Notes: generated by a model from the sequence alone, not told the origin. Positions 39,953 to 52,354 are shown, counted from the stretch's first letter. The stretch: DNA of 64,000 nt from Xenorhabdus sp. BG5 (GCF_015163665.1 NZ_JADEUG010000017.1:1-64000), one strand, 5' to 3'. Translations and numbers: made by a program.

Positions 39953-41710
39953 TTATTCAATTCCGGGATGATCTCCCTGATCAGTACTATCGGTGTTTTC
40001 TATGTTATGGGTATTTCCTGCGTTATCGATACCTTCCGTGTTATTGGTATTTTCAAGGATTATGCGACCATTATTGAATTGCATCCAAGGTAATTGACGC
40101 AAGATAGTGCAGTTATCCATCACGGAGAGTTCCCCCGAAACACCGCTCAGATGAAATCCCATTTCTTGCTGCATTTGCGTAAATTGATTGGCCAATGACC
40201 ATGCATCAATGCCCATTGCATAGAGGCGCATCAGGGAATAATCATTGGTGAATTTTTTGGCTGCTTGCTGCATTAACGGCACATTTATGCCTGTCAGTAG
40301 TGGGATGTCACTAAATTGCATGCCATCCATTTCCAGGCGGAAATCAGGGCCTGAGCCTGCTTTATTACTGCGCGAGCTGGCATAAAGTGCTGGCTTTTTA
40401 CGGGAACTGATTGCCATATCGATCATGGGTTTGATCATTGTCAATTCGTTTGCTGTCGCGACAATATAAACGGCATCGACAGGCTCTGTGGTTGAATTTG
40501 TGGAAATAACCGGCGTACCCGACAAACGAATACCAATTCCACGATTCATGGATTGCCTCATTTCATCCAGCGTGCCAAAAGATTGTTGTAATACCGTCTG
40601 CCCTCCCAGCTTTTGCCACTCTTGCGCAAAGGCTTTTGCAACACGGGTGCCTAAGTCAGAACGAGGTATCAACACCAAAGGGCTGTGCTTTTGCTGTTGC
40701 CAGATATGTATGGCGGCATTTTTCGCCTCATCTTCAGGAGAGAGTGAGAAATAACAGATATTCGGCTGTCTTTGTGGCACATCAAGCTCATTGAGCGCCA
40801 GAATATTCAATGGAGTTTCAATTTGAGTCAATTGTTCCACATTGAGTTTCAGTAATGGCCCAACCACCAGAGTGACTCCATCTTGTTTAGCTTGTTCCAG
40901 CAGTTCGGCAAGAGGCTGGCTGTTGGTGTCATAGACTTTTATAGTCTGATCATTGACAGGAGCATCATTCATCGCACCCATGTCTGGTTCAGTTGTGGCA
41001 ACATCAGTATTCCCTGAATTTGCAGCGCTGGCAGAGGGCTCAGCGTTAACAGCCCCGTTTGGATCGGGGGTATTTGTTGGCAATGGTGATTCTGGCAACG
41101 ATGGTTTTGGCAAGCCTTTTTGAGCATCAAGGAAACCCTGACGGATGGCGTCACCAAATATTTTGGCCTGGCCGCTCAAAGGCAGAAATAACCCAATTGT
41201 GGCATAGCTGTTTTCAGTTTCTTGCAACATTTGTTGCAGGGCTGTGGGTAAACTGTGGGCAGCGGGGTTGTTGGGATAACGGATTTGCCAATCGTGAATA
41301 GCGAGCCGCAGTTTATCGAGATCCTGTTTATTGGTCTGATAAGTATTGAGTAAATCAAGCCAGCCCCGCAACGTATACTCGTTGGCATTAATGACCAATT
41401 CACTCATTTGCTGTGGGGAAAGTTGCGTCAATAATTGCCAGGTCTCATCAAGGTTTTTCTGGCGGGCAGCTTCATCTGTTGCGTAGGAGTTCAATGCGAT
41501 ATAAGCACGGATCACATCCAACGATGGTTGATTGTGTGCTGCGTCAATAATGGCCTGGTAGCGGTTAATCTCTGCGCTTATCTTATCCTGAGGCTTAGAA
41601 GTTGGTTGCCCTTGCTGTTCGGGCATGGTACACCCTGCAATAATCATAGTTGACAGCAATGCTGTATAGATTAAACCAGTTTTTAAACGCACAAAAATTG
41701 AGGGAAGCAT
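39953..41710 (-). CDS. lpoA: Penicillin-binding protein activator LpoA
   Basis: LpoA is an outer-membrane lipoprotein that reaches through the periplasm to activate PBP1A. From the ATG at 41710 the precursor is 585 residues, shorter than the E. coli 678. It has a lipoprotein signal with lipobox IIAGC (Cys27), an N-terminal helical TPR-like region, and a Pro/Ala/Asn-rich linker (about residues 205-265, [15 protein letters not shown]). The C-terminal LppC domain ([45 protein letters not shown]) has a periplasmic-binding-protein fold. The last 30 residues are an Asn/Thr/Glu repeat tail encoded by an 18-bp minisatellite, which is not in E. coli. A longer ORF start at 41782 would place 24 residues before the signal peptide. 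Confidence 0.95.
   Translation of the reverse strand: MLPSIFVRLKTGLIYTALLSTMIIAGCTMPEQQGQPTSKPQDKISAEINRYQAIIDAAHNQPSLDVIRAYIALNSYATDEAARQKNLDETWQLLTQLSPQQMSELVINANEYTLRGWLDLLNTYQTNKQDLDKLRLAIHDWQIRYPNNPAAHSLPTALQQMLQETENSYATIGLFLPLSGQAKIFGDAIRQGFLDAQKGLPKPSLPESPLPTNTPDPNGAVNAEPSASAANSGNTDVATTEPDMGAMNDAPVNDQTIKVYDTNSQPLAELLEQAKQDGVTLVVGPLLKLNVEQLTQIETPLNILALNELDVPQRQPNICYFSLSPEDEAKNAAIHIWQQQKHSPLVLIPRSDLGTRVAKAFAQEWQKLGGQTVLQQSFGTLDEMRQSMNRGIGIRLSGTPVISTNSTTEPVDAVYIVATANELTMIKPMIDMAISSRKKPALYASSRSNKAGSGPDFRLEMDGMQFSDIPLLTGINVPLMQQAAKKFTNDYSLMRLYAMGIDAWSLANQFTQMQQEMGFHLSGVSGELSVMDNCTILRQLPWMQFNNGRIILENTNNTEGIDNAGNTHNIENTDSTDQGDHPGIE
39985..40056. repeat. 18-bp minisatellite (4 units) in the lpoA 3' end
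   Basis: Four contiguous 18-bp units (39985-40002, 40003-40020, 40021-40038, 40039-40056) share the pattern TGTTATNGGTATTTTCNN on the plus strand. They encode hexapeptides such as [18 protein letters not shown] and ENTDST near the LpoA C-terminus. The reading frame is kept because the unit length is a multiple of three. Confidence 0.7.
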
Positions 41711-41773
41711 ACTGTATCCAGTGATGTTTTTTTCAAAGATGCTCAATTTTAAATCGGTCATTCGGATGAAACA

Positions 41774-42664
41774 ATGAATCAAACCAATCGAGCAGTGGTT
41801 ACGACATCCACGCTATATGTTGTGCCAACCCCTATTGGAAATCTGGGGGATATTACTCAGCGTGCTCTTGAAGTTCTTAAACATGTCGATTTGATTGCAG
41901 CCGAAGATACGCGACACACTGGCTTGTTGCTTCAACATTTTGCCATTAATGCGCGCATGTTCGCACTTCACGATCATAATGAACAGCAAAAAGCAGATCA
42001 ATTGCTTACGAAACTTGAACAAGGCGCGAGCATCGCATTGGTATCTGATGCCGGTACGCCATTGATTAACGATCCGGGTTATCATCTGGTTCGCCGTTGC
42101 CGTGAAGCCGGTATCAATGTGGTTCCATTACCTGGCCCTTGTGCGGCCATTACCGCATTGTCTGCTGCTGGTTTGCCTTCAGATCGTTTTTGTTATGAAG
42201 GCTTTTTGCCCGCTAAAAGTAAGGGACGTCAGGATACCTTGCGTGAATTAGCGCAAGAGCCGCGTACGCTGATTTTCTACGAATCGACACATCGTCTGTT
42301 GGACAGTTTAGAAGATATTGTAAAAGTATGGGGTGCCGATCGCTATATCGTGTTGGCACGAGAATTAACCAAAACGTGGGAATCGATTCAAGGAATGCCC
42401 GCGGGTGAGCTTCTGGCATGGGTCAAGGAAGATGAAACTCGTCGCCGCGGAGAAATGGTGCTGATTGTAGAGGGGTATCGTAAGCCCGCTGAGGATAGCT
42501 TGCCACCCGAAGCATTGCGAACACTGGCATTGTTGCAAAAAGAGCTGCCATTGAAAAAGGCAGCGGCATTGGCGGCAGAGATCCACGGCGTGAAGAAAAA
42601 TGCCTTGTATCGTTATTCACTCGATCAAAACCAGGCGTTGGAGCAAATTGAAGAAGACGCGTGA
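41774..42664 (+). CDS. rsmI: 16S rRNA 2'-O-ribose C1402 methyltransferase RsmI
   Basis: RsmI methylates the 2'-hydroxyl of C1402 in the 16S rRNA decoding site using S-adenosylmethionine. The 296-residue protein is of the tetrapyrrole-methylase type, with [66 protein letters not shown] and [11 protein letters not shown]. It is divergent from lpoA with 63 bases between starts, the E. coli arrangement. rnpB follows within 45 bases. Confidence 0.98.
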   Translation: MNQTNRAVVTTSTLYVVPTPIGNLGDITQRALEVLKHVDLIAAEDTRHTGLLLQHFAINARMFALHDHNEQQKADQLLTKLEQGASIALVSDAGTPLINDPGYHLVRRCREAGINVVPLPGPCAAITALSAAGLPSDRFCYEGFLPAKSKGRQDTLRELAQEPRTLIFYESTHRLLDSLEDIVKVWGADRYIVLARELTKTWESIQGMPAGELLAWVKEDETRRRGEMVLIVEGYRKPAEDSLPPEALRTLALLQKELPLKKAAALAAEIHGVKKNALYRYSLDQNQALEQIEEDA

Positions 42665-42670
42665 AAACCC

Positions 42671-42699
42671 TATACATTGGATATTAAACCTCTTATAAT
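42671..42699 (+). promoter_or_regulatory. Promoter of rnpB
   Basis: A consensus -10 TATAAT (42694-42699) lies 7 bases before the RNA start, with TATACA 17 bases upstream as a -35 candidate. It follows immediately after the rsmI stop. Confidence 0.7.
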
Positions 42700-42706
42700 C
42701 CGCGCC

Positions 42707-43079
<373 letters not shown>

Positions 43080-43084
43080 ATTTT

Positions 43085-43119
43085 GCCCTATAAAGCAGAT
43101 GCTTTATAGGGCTTTTTCT
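43085..43119 (+). terminator. Rho-independent terminator of rnpB
   Basis: GCCCTATAAAGC (43085-43096) pairs perfectly with GCTTTATAGGGC (43101-43112) around AGAT, followed by TTTTTCTTT. Confidence 0.92.
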
Positions 43120-43136
43120 TTATAAATAAGAAATTA

Positions 43137-43838
43137 TCAGTCAGCCAAATCAATCAGCAAGCCCCGAAACGGCGTCTCCGCTAGTAACATCACTTTCTGC
43201 TCTTCCTGAATAAAGACACCATCCCCACAGTTAATCTTTACCTCCCTGCTTTGGTTGCCATTAATTATTGCATTACCACTGATGGATTGCAGGTAAGCAT
43301 GTTTGCTACGTAAAGCCAAAATTTGGCTGTCATGGGGTTTAAGCACAAGATAGCTTATCCATACTTGTTGGCGCAGATGCATACTGTGATTTTCCGACGT
43401 AGGAGAGGCCAATAAGGTAAGCGGTTTGTTTGGCAGAGTGACATGCTGTAATGGCCGTGCTTCTTGCTGAGGACAGGCATTGAGCCAGAGTTGCAGCCGT
43501 GTCAATGGAAGCGTGTCACTGGTATTGTGCTCACTGTAACGGATCCCTTGACGCGCAGAAAATAGCAAACAGTCTCCCTGGTGTGCATGAAAGTTATTGC
43601 CTTCACTGTCTCGATATTGGGCTTCTCCTTGCAGGATAATATTCAGGACATCAACATGTGGGTAAGATTTGGGTTGGAACTCGGCTTTCGGTGCCAAAAC
43701 TTCCTGATTAAGAACACGCAACGTCTTATAGTTCAAAAATTTTGGGTCAAAATAGTGACCAAATGAAAAAGTATAGCGAGCCTGTAACCAGCCATAATCG
43801 GCTTTTCCGCATTGATTTGCTGTTCTCATTATTATCAT
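43137..43838 (-). CDS. yhaK: Pirin-like bicupin YhaK
   Basis: YhaK is a cytoplasmic bicupin related to pirin, reported in E. coli as sensitive to reactive oxygen. The 233-residue product matches E. coli YhaK: RTANQCGKADYGWLQARYTFSFGHYFDP, LRVLNQEVLAPKAEFQPKSYPHVD, EAQYRDSEGN, GIRYSEHN and LTRLQLWLNACPQQE. A second, degenerate cupin makes up the C-terminal half, ending FRGLLIDL. It is divergent from the LysR gene yhaJ, as in E. coli, and probably under its control. The reaction, if any, is not known to me. Confidence 0.93.
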   Translation of the reverse strand: MIIMRTANQCGKADYGWLQARYTFSFGHYFDPKFLNYKTLRVLNQEVLAPKAEFQPKSYPHVDVLNIILQGEAQYRDSEGNNFHAHQGDCLLFSARQGIRYSEHNTSDTLPLTRLQLWLNACPQQEARPLQHVTLPNKPLTLLASPTSENHSMHLRQQVWISYLVLKPHDSQILALRSKHAYLQSISGNAIINGNQSREVKINCGDGVFIQEEQKVMLLAETPFRGLLIDLAD

Positions 43839-43950
43839 GCTGTTATCTCTTCAACTATAGATCTATGACTGTCGATCTTAATTATCTGGACGTTGAAATG
43901 TTAGCCAGTTAATCTGGTGGCTATATTCAAAATTCCTGATTGAGAAAAAT

Positions 43951-44856
43951 ATGGGTAAAGAACGTGCGCTTACTTTGGAATCCCTGCGGGTAATGGATGC
44001 GATAGACCGACGGGGAAGTTTTGCTGCGGCAGCGGATGAGTTGGGGCGAGTTCCTTCTGCACTGAGCTATACCATGCAGAAATTGGAAGAGGAATTGGAC
44101 GTTGTGCTGTTTGATCGCTCTGGTCATCGCACGAAATTTACCAATGTTGGCCGGATGCTATTGGAGCGAGGGCGGTTACTGCTTGAAGCTGCGGATAAAT
44201 TGACAGCAGATGCAGAAGCACTTGCGCGTGGTTGGGAAACACATCTGACTATTGTGTGTGAAGCGTTGTTTCCAATGGCATCACTGTTTCCTCTTGTGGA
44301 TAAATTGGCGGCTAAATCGAATACGCAGCTTTCGTTAATGACGGAAGTATTAGCCGGTGCGTGGGAACGCCTGGAAACAGGATATGCTGATATTGTGATT
44401 GCACCTGATCTGCATTTCAGGGCTTCAGCCGAAGTGAATTCGCGGGCACTTTATTCTATTAACAATGTCTATGTTGCCAGTGCGGATCACCCTATCCATC
44501 ATGAACCCGAACCCCTGTCTGATGCCACACGAGTGAAATATCGTGGAATAGCTGTCGCTGATACGGCAAGAGAACGTCCGGTGTTGACGGTTAAATTATT
44601 GGATAAACAACCGCGCTTGACCGTAAGTTCACTGGAAGATAAACGTCGGGCACTGTTGGCAGGATTAGGCGTGGCAACCATGCCATACCCTATGGTGGAA
44701 CAAGATATTGCCGAAGGTCGTTTGCGGGTTATTGGTTCGGAATACAGCCATGAAACCAACATTATCATGGCATGGCGGCGCGATAGTATGGGAGAAGCCA
44801 AGTCTTGGTGCTTGCGTGAAATCCCTAAATTATTTGCGAAGCAAAAACATGCGTGA
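43951..44856 (+). CDS. yhaJ: LysR-family regulator YhaJ
   Basis: This is a LysR-type DNA-binding regulator. The 301-residue product has an N-terminal winged helix (LTLESLRVMDAIDRRGSFAAAADELGRVPSALSYTMQKLEEEL) and a C-terminal effector-binding domain (EVLAGAWERLETGYADIVIAPD, KYRGIAVADTARERPVL, LEDKRRALLAGLGVATMPYPM). It closely follows E. coli YhaJ, which responds to aromatic breakdown products and, in pathogens, controls virulence genes. Its divergent partner yhaK is a likely target. Confidence 0.94.
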   Translation: MGKERALTLESLRVMDAIDRRGSFAAAADELGRVPSALSYTMQKLEEELDVVLFDRSGHRTKFTNVGRMLLERGRLLLEAADKLTADAEALARGWETHLTIVCEALFPMASLFPLVDKLAAKSNTQLSLMTEVLAGAWERLETGYADIVIAPDLHFRASAEVNSRALYSINNVYVASADHPIHHEPEPLSDATRVKYRGIAVADTARERPVLTVKLLDKQPRLTVSSLEDKRRALLAGLGVATMPYPMVEQDIAEGRLRVIGSEYSHETNIIMAWRRDSMGEAKSWCLREIPKLFAKQKHA

Positions 44857-44912
44857 AAAAACAATTAAGGTTCATGCCAAGATAATAAAAAGAATGTAGC
44901 GAATATCATAAC

Positions 44913-44942
44913 GCCCCTTGCTGCGAATACACAGGAAGGGGC
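44913..44942. terminator. Bidirectional terminator between yhaJ and yqjF
   Basis: GCCCCTT (44913-44919) pairs with AAGGGGC (44936-44942) between two converging genes, with A/T-rich flanks on both sides. Confidence 0.65.
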
Positions 44943-44978
44943 TATAAAAAGAAAGGGAAATGATCTGTTTTTCTTCGA

Positions 44979-45374
44979 TTACCAATTTTTCTTCATTACA
45001 TGGTCAATACTGAATCTTCCTGGTCCCATCATAGCCAGTAACAGGTAGCCTGCGCTGATGGAGACGTTTTTCAGGAACATAGTCAGGTTCAGGTCATTTG
45101 AAAAATCGCTATGGAACAGAAGCGCGGTCAGAATACAGAAAATAAATGTAAATACCGCCGTGGTGCGGGTCAACAGGCCGAGCATCATAGCAAGCCCGCC
45201 CCCTAGTTCAAGTAAGATAGTCAGTGGTAATAGAATGCCTGGCACCTTCATGGCTTCCATAAATTCTTGCGTTCCTGCATAGGCATTACCTAGTTTTCCA
45301 TATCCTGCGATAATGAAAAGAACGGATATTAAAATACGGGCAACCAACAGGCCACTATCTTCAAATTTTTTCAT
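44979..45374 (-). CDS. yqjF: DoxX-family inner-membrane protein YqjF
   Basis: The 131-residue protein from the ATG at 45374 (GGAGA site) belongs to the DoxX family: four membrane helices with ARILISVLFIIAGYGKLG, GTQEFMEAMKVPG, LLPLTILLELGGGLAMMLG and NVSISAGYLLLAMMGPG. In E. coli yqjF sits with yqjDEK and responds to nitroaromatic degradation products through YhaJ, which also lies nearby here. The molecular function of YqjF is not established. Confidence 0.93.
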   Translation of the reverse strand: MKKFEDSGLLVARILISVLFIIAGYGKLGNAYAGTQEFMEAMKVPGILLPLTILLELGGGLAMMLGLLTRTTAVFTFIFCILTALLFHSDFSNDLNLTMFLKNVSISAGYLLLAMMGPGRFSIDHVMKKNW

Positions 45375-45573
45375 GATTGTCTCCACAAATACCGCAGGCC
45401 GCGATAAATAAACTGTCTGTTTAGCTTTTATTGTCCAAAAAACGGGCTGAACAGCACGATTTGTTAATCATTATCTGATGGGAAGTATTCTACGGAGAGG
45501 TATTATTGGTTGATAGTAAGGAATATTAACTATTTCATGCAGTTTTTTTGAAAGATGGGTTGGTATTTAAAAA

Positions 45574-45873
45574 TTAATACCAACAATTTTTATATAGTGT
45601 GTTTCGTACAATTTTTATGATACCGAAGATGTTGATTATACGACGTGACCAGCGATAAAACGGCCTGGGGTGACGGAGTCCGTAAAGCAGGGCAAGGCCA
45701 GAACCGATAGCAACATAAGGCTTAAAAGCAATAAGGGTTTGCCAGCCTTTATCATAGGGTTGTGTCACTTCAAGCCAGTTCTGGCCATAAGTAGCAAGTA
45801 ACTGTCGTTGTTGCTGGATCTCTTTTAATAGCTGCTGCTTTCGCAAATTCCGCTGACGATCCGACTTATTCAT
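45574..45873 (-). CDS. yqjK: YqjK-like small envelope protein
   Basis: The 99-residue protein equals E. coli YqjK in length. It has a basic, coiled-coil N-terminus (RQRNLRKQQLLKEIQQQRQLL), a short hydrophobic stretch (YVAIGSGLALLYGLRHP) and a C-terminal basic segment. The ATG at 45873 has a GGAGGA site inside the end of yqjE, with which it overlaps by 8 bases. The function is unknown. It is the last gene of yqjD-yqjE-yqjK. Confidence 0.88.
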   Translation of the reverse strand: MNKSDRQRNLRKQQLLKEIQQQRQLLATYGQNWLEVTQPYDKGWQTLIAFKPYVAIGSGLALLYGLRHPRPFYRWSRRIINIFGIIKIVRNTLYKNCWY

Positions 45874-46267
45874 GCGAATCATCCTCCAGCATTTTGCGGT
45901 CAACATGCAATTGTGTTCGAGTGGTGTTAAGAAAGGCCAGCTTTCGCGCCTTTTTTATCGTCCATATTGCACTAAATACGGCGAGGAGGAGCAACATTCC
46001 GGCAGTGATAGCGATTGCCATTATTCGATAGGCGGGATCGGTGGCCCAGAATATCAGTGCCAGTAGGCACATCAGGCTAAAGCCCGCAAATAGTAATGTT
46101 AATCCTGCCAGTAGTAGCAGTTGTACCAGTGTTGCCGCTCCCTCTTCCAACTCAACAGCAACGAGTTGGATGCGAGTTTCAACCATGTGAACAGCAATTG
46201 CCGCGACTCGCCGTACAGTATCAAAGAGTCCTTTTCCTGGGCCTTTCGCGTGAGGAGATTGAGTCAT
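45866..46267 (-). CDS. yqjE: Phage-holin-like membrane protein YqjE (DUF1469)
   Basis: The 133-residue product has the DUF1469/phage_holin_3_6 architecture. It has an amphipathic N-terminal helix (FDTVRRVAAIAVHMVETRIQLVAVELEE), then two membrane helices (about residues 50-75 and 82-105) and a charged cytoplasmic tail. The ATG at 46267 (MTQSPHAKG) is preferred over an upstream start inside yqjD. It starts one base after the yqjD stop, indicating coupled translation. It is thought to act at the inner membrane; its role is unknown. Confidence 0.92.
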   Translation of the reverse strand: MTQSPHAKGPGKGLFDTVRRVAAIAVHMVETRIQLVAVELEEGAATLVQLLLLAGLTLLFAGFSLMCLLALIFWATDPAYRIMAIAITAGMLLLLAVFSAIWTIKKARKLAFLNTTRTQLHVDRKMLEDDSHE

Positions 46268-46268
46268 G

Positions 46269-46574
46269 TCAGCGCCTTGAAAGCAGAACGCCCAATACAA
46301 CGCCAATAGCCGCACCTATACCGACACCGGCCCACGGATTTTCACGAACGTAACTATCCGCATGACCGGCAATTTCTTTGGTTTGACCAACCAGTTTATC
46401 GCTAGCTTCACTGAGCGTAGTTCGTGCATTTTTCAACGTTCTTTCTGCCTTGCTGCGTAGTTTTTCCAGTTCCGCTTTTGAGTTATCACCGGAGCTATTG
46501 AGAACTTCTTCTAGCGTATCCGCAAGAGATTGTAATTCAGCACGTAGATCTTCAGAGCTTTTCTTTTGTGGCAT
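46269..46574 (-). CDS. yqjD: Ribosome-associated membrane protein YqjD (DUF883)
   Basis: This 101-residue protein of the ElaB/YqjD/YgaM (DUF883) family has a long amphipathic helix (EDLRAELQSLADTLEEVLN...SKAERTLKNARTTL). It ends in a C-terminal membrane segment with the family motif YVRENPWAGVGIGAAIGVVLG and a final SRR. Family members tether stationary-phase ribosomes to the inner membrane. It heads yqjD-yqjE-yqjK. Confidence 0.94.
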   Translation of the reverse strand: MPQKKSSEDLRAELQSLADTLEEVLNSSGDNSKAELEKLRSKAERTLKNARTTLSEASDKLVGQTKEIAGHADSYVRENPWAGVGIGAAIGVVLGVLLSRR

Positions 46575-46706
46575 TGCCTGTCTCCTTAAATATACGATGG
46601 ATGAATTTCAAACATAGACGTTTTTATCAAGAGATGAAAGTGAAGTGGGTGAAAAATTGTCACAATATATTGCAGATTAACCTTAAAGGAACGAAAAGGG
46701 CGATAT

Positions 46707-46736
46707 CCTGTGGTATTTTCGCGACCATACCACAGG
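46707..46736 (-). terminator. Hairpin downstream of yqjA
   Basis: CCTGTGGTAT (46707-46716) pairs with ATACCACAGG (46727-46736), a perfect 10-bp stem. It lies 19 bases after the yqjA stop and upstream of yqjD. The T tract is weak. Confidence 0.65.
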
Positions 46737-46754
46737 GTCACTAGAGGAAAAAAG

Positions 46755-47423
46755 TTATGATAGAGATTTATTAGCACGCTTTTTGCGCCAAATGACCGTC
46801 AGGCTGCCAATTAAGCCAATGAGCAATAGGCCTACAGGTAACAGTACCAAAAAATTCATCAGATATTCTTCATACTGGCGGAACAGAGGGCTTTTACCAA
46901 GGGCATAACCCAAAGTTGTTAGAATAACTACCCACATGAACCCACTAAGCCAATTGAATATTTGAAAACGTCCATTTTTTAGCCCTGCAAGGCCTGCCAG
47001 TGTTGGCAATAATGTTCTGATAAAGGCGATAAAACGGCCTATCAGTAAGGCAGATAAGCCATGACGATGGAATAAGTTATGTGCGCGTTGATGATAATGT
47101 GCAGGAAGATGTGACAGCCAGCCCTGAACTAATTTTGTATTGCCAAGCCATCTTCCCTGAAGATATCCGATCCAGCAGCCGAGGCTGGCGCCGGTGGTGA
47201 GAATGACTAATGTTACAGGAAAACTCATGGTTTCTTTTGCAATTAAAACACCGACTAATATGAGCAGGCTATCGCCCGGTAAAAAGGCCGCAGGTAATAT
47301 CCCGTTTTCCAGAAACAAGATGGTAAATAGCAGTATGTAGATTGCCCATACCAACGACGGATTAGCCAATGTTTCGTAATCTTGGTGCCAGAGTGCATAA
47401 ATAAGGTCTGTTACAATTTCCAT
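46755..47423 (-). CDS. yqjA: DedA-family membrane protein YqjA
   Basis: YqjA is a DedA/SNARE-associated family inner-membrane protein needed, with YghB, for proton-motive-force-dependent functions, division and alkaline tolerance. DedA proteins are implicated in undecaprenyl-phosphate and lipid translocation. The 222-residue product has FLENGILPAAFLPGDSLLILVG, GCWIGYLQGRWLGN, FHRHGLSALLIGRFIAFIRTLLPTLAG (conserved Arg pair) and a C-terminal membrane segment. The ATG at 47423 follows AGGA and matches E. coli. Confidence 0.96.
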   Translation of the reverse strand: MEIVTDLIYALWHQDYETLANPSLVWAIYILLFTILFLENGILPAAFLPGDSLLILVGVLIAKETMSFPVTLVILTTGASLGCWIGYLQGRWLGNTKLVQGWLSHLPAHYHQRAHNLFHRHGLSALLIGRFIAFIRTLLPTLAGLAGLKNGRFQIFNWLSGFMWVVILTTLGYALGKSPLFRQYEEYLMNFLVLLPVGLLLIGLIGSLTVIWRKKRANKSLS

Positions 47424-48051
47424 CAAATGTTCCTAAAACACGGATTAAGGATTACATCTTACTTTTATGGTGCATTTATGGTTAATTTCTATTAAATACT
47501 TTGCAGTCAAAAGTAATTAATATCAGTTGTCATAAAATGATCTCGAAATCCCTTCAAAGTGGCATAAAGATCGACTGGCACACTTTAACAAAATCAGCTG
47601 TATCGAGACAGAAGATTTTGTTGATCAATTGAACATTTACCTAAATGTAAAAATTAATTCATTTAGATATCTCAATTAATTAATCGATAGATGAAATTTT
47701 ACAAAATATCATTAATGAGTAATTTGGCGTGTGAAATGGCTAAATTTATATCTCTTGCCAGTTAAATTCATGCTTGCTATTTGATTAATAGTGGAAAGTA
47801 ATTTCTCAATGCTATTCATTTTCGATAAATAATCTGCGCCTATTGTTGAAAGGGTTTTTTAGTAATTGATTGAATTAATAGATTAATTTTTTGCTTCTTG
47901 TGGTGACACCTATTACATCATGAATACCTAAGAATGTATTGGATGAAAAAAGTGCAGTTTTGATCACATAAATGTAAATAAATTGTTATCAATTGTTGGG
48001 TTATCTGTATATTGCAATGAATTATTGTTTGTCGCCATTGATGGATAAGCT
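47424..48051. other. AT-rich region upstream of sstT with a compound hairpin
   Basis: No gene is supported in these 628 bases. At 47587-47622, AACAAAATC and GATTTTGTT form a 9-bp stem. It encloses CTGT-ATCGAG-ACAG, a symmetric two-part hairpin without a T tract. The rest is very AT-rich and should contain the sstT and yqjA promoters, which I could not fix. Confidence 0.45.
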
Positions 48052-49296
48052 ATGAAAAAACAACAAACAAACTTTGTGCAGTCTATCGCACAAGGAAGCT
48101 TGGTAAAACAAATCCTTGTCGGATTAATACTGGGGATACTACTGGCATGGTTGGCTCCTTCTGTGGCTAAATCAGCTGAATTGTTAGGGACACTTTTTAT
48201 TGGAGCATTAAAAGCGGCAGCACCTGTTTTAGTATGGGTATTGGTTATGTCTTCGATTGCAAATTATAAAGCAGGCCAGAAAAGTAGCATTCGTCCCATA
48301 CTGTTCCTATATCTGTTAGGAACTTTCCTAGCAGCGATTGTAGCTGTAGTTGGTAGTATGCTATTTCCATCGACGTTGACGTTAGTAACGAATGATATTC
48401 AGGTATTACCACCAGAAAACATTATTGAAGTTCTGAAAGGAATATTGCTCAATATAGTAGCTAATCCTATTGATGCGCTTATAAATGCCAACTATATCAG
48501 TATATTAGCATGGTCAACAGGAATGGGTATTGCTTTACGTCACGGAAAAGAGTCAACTAAATTTATACTTCATGATATAGCAGAAGCAGTAATGCAAGTT
48601 TTGCGTGTGATTATTCGTTTTGCACCTATTGGGATTTTTGGATTGGTATCTGCAACGATTGCAACAACAGGATTTAACGTTTTATTAGATTATGTGCAAT
48701 TATTGTCTGTATTGCTAGGGTGTATGGTTTTCATGGCCTTAATAATTAATCCATTAATTGTTTTTTGGAAAATTCGTCGTAATCCTTACCCGTTAGTTTT
48801 CGCTTGCTTGCGTGAAAGTGGAATAACTGCGTTCTTTACTCGCAGTTCTGCGGCAAATATTCCTGTTAATATGGCAATGTGCCGTCGCATGAATTTAAAT
48901 GAAGATACTTATTCAATTTCTATTCCTTTGGGGGCCATTATCAATATGGGCGGTGCAGCAGTTACTATAACCGTATTGACATTAGCTGCTGTAAATACGT
49001 TGGGTATCAGTGTTGATATACCAACCGCCATTTTGTTGAGCGTAGTGTCTGCTGTGGCTGCATGTGGCACCTCGGGAGTTGTTGGCGGTTCTTTATTGTT
49101 AATTCCGTTAGGATGCAGTATGTTTGGGATTTCTAATGAAGTCGCTATGCAGGTTGTTGCAGTAGGTATGATTATAGGTGTAGTGCAAGACTCCGTTGAA
49201 ACTGCGCTGAATTCCTCCACTGATGTGCTGTTTACTGCCGCCGCTTGTCAGGCCGAAGAGTCTCGTATTGCGGCGGATCGACTGGCGCAGCGTTAA
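48052..49296 (+). CDS. sstT: Sodium:serine/threonine symporter SstT
   Basis: SstT is an inner-membrane sodium-coupled importer of serine and threonine (dicarboxylate/amino acid:cation symporter family). The 414-residue protein has about eight membrane helices plus two re-entrant loops. Landmarks are [38 protein letters not shown], the serine-rich loop [16 protein letters not shown], and the transport motif [21 protein letters not shown]. The stretch is more AT-rich than flanking genes. A strong terminator follows. Confidence 0.97.
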   Translation: MKKQQTNFVQSIAQGSLVKQILVGLILGILLAWLAPSVAKSAELLGTLFIGALKAAAPVLVWVLVMSSIANYKAGQKSSIRPILFLYLLGTFLAAIVAVVGSMLFPSTLTLVTNDIQVLPPENIIEVLKGILLNIVANPIDALINANYISILAWSTGMGIALRHGKESTKFILHDIAEAVMQVLRVIIRFAPIGIFGLVSATIATTGFNVLLDYVQLLSVLLGCMVFMALIINPLIVFWKIRRNPYPLVFACLRESGITAFFTRSSAANIPVNMAMCRRMNLNEDTYSISIPLGAIINMGGAAVTITVLTLAAVNTLGISVDIPTAILLSVVSAVAACGTSGVVGGSLLLIPLGCSMFGISNEVAMQVVAVGMIIGVVQDSVETALNSSTDVLFTAAACQAEESRIAADRLAQR

Positions 49297-49308
49297 TCAG
49301 CATAAAAG

Positions 49309-49351
49309 CGGTGATAATCAGATGAGTACAAATTATCACCGTTTTTGTTTT
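49309..49351 (+). terminator. Rho-independent terminator of sstT
   Basis: CGGTGATAAT (49309-49318) pairs with ATTATCACCG (49332-49341), followed by TTTTTGTTTTT. It also lies between sstT and convergent fadH. Confidence 0.9.
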
Positions 49352-49373
49352 TAAGCTTTAGCGCTATTGATCA

Positions 49374-51422
<2,049 letters not shown>

Positions 51423-51725
51423 TCAAGAAATATTATTGTTTTCCATATGAAGCTAAACAGCCTAAGTGGTCGGATGAGATGATGATTAAATTTAGACAGT
51501 TCCGGCATTATTGGAACCACTTTGTTAATTGATTGTGACAAATATCATGAAATAGAGTTTCAATCGTCCCTTAATGAAAATCTATTGAGGCGAGAAATTC
51601 CTCTTATTGATGATTGCCGCATGTTTTTAACGGTGCATACTGTGAGTATATTCTTACGGAATGATGAATAATTAAGCCTTGGCAGGAAACAGGTGTCAGA
51701 GAAATAAGTGGGGAGAGATGTAATT

Positions 51726-52322
51726 ATGGGAAAAATAACAGATTGGGTGACGTTAACCGGAAAAAGTGTGACTTTAATACCTTTGTCACATGATAGACAT
51801 GATGAATTTGTTCGTGCTATTGAGGATGGGCAGTTACATAAGCTGTGGTATGCCAGTGTGCCTGATCCTGCCAATGTCCAGACGGAAATTGAACGTCGTT
51901 TAACCCTGCATAGCAAGGGCAGCATGTTACCTTTTGCTGTCATCAATAATGCAACGGGGATAGCGGTTGGCATGACAACTTATATGAATATTGATGCGAA
52001 TATTCCCAGATTGGAAATTGGTTCTACATGGTATGCGCATTCTGTCCAACGCACAGCGATTAATACTGAAGCCAAGTTTTTACTGTTGCAGTATGCATTT
52101 GAGGAGCTGGAATGCGTTGCCGTGGAACTCCGTACCCATTTTTTAAACCATCAAAGCCGCAAGGCGATTGAACGATTGGGAGCAAAACTGGATGGGATTT
52201 TGCGTCATCACCAGCGAGCCAAAGATGGTTCAGTAAGGGATACTTGTGTTTATAGCATTCTGTTCAATGAATGGCCCGCCATTAAAACGCATCTTACATG
52301 GTTAATGACGAAGCCACGTTGA
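51726..52322 (+). CDS. GNAT acetyltransferase, RimJ/RimL type
   Basis: This 198-residue cytoplasmic protein has the Acetyltransf_3 (RimL-like) layout. It has an N-terminal LTGKSVTLIPLSHDRHDEFVRA, a strand pair LPFAVINNATGIAVGMTTYMNID, LEIGSTWYAHSVQRTAINTEAKFLLLQYAFEEL around the acetyl-CoA site, and the conserved THFLNHQSRKAIERLGAKLDGILRHHQ. Such enzymes acetylate protein N-termini, amino acids or small molecules; the substrate is not evident. The ATG at 51726 follows GGGGAGAG at a good distance; a GTG at 51708 is an alternative. It stands alone between fadH and the DUF535 gene. Confidence 0.85.
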   Translation: MGKITDWVTLTGKSVTLIPLSHDRHDEFVRAIEDGQLHKLWYASVPDPANVQTEIERRLTLHSKGSMLPFAVINNATGIAVGMTTYMNIDANIPRLEIGSTWYAHSVQRTAINTEAKFLLLQYAFEELECVAVELRTHFLNHQSRKAIERLGAKLDGILRHHQRAKDGSVRDTCVYSILFNEWPAIKTHLTWLMTKPR

Positions 52323-52354
52323 GTGTCTAATTGGTATTTCTTTCTGGCAGGAAA

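Noticed and set aside
51560-51973. 137-codon minus-strand frame upstream of and within the RimL-type gene
   Set aside because: It overlaps a clear acetyltransferase on the other strand and has no recognisable features.
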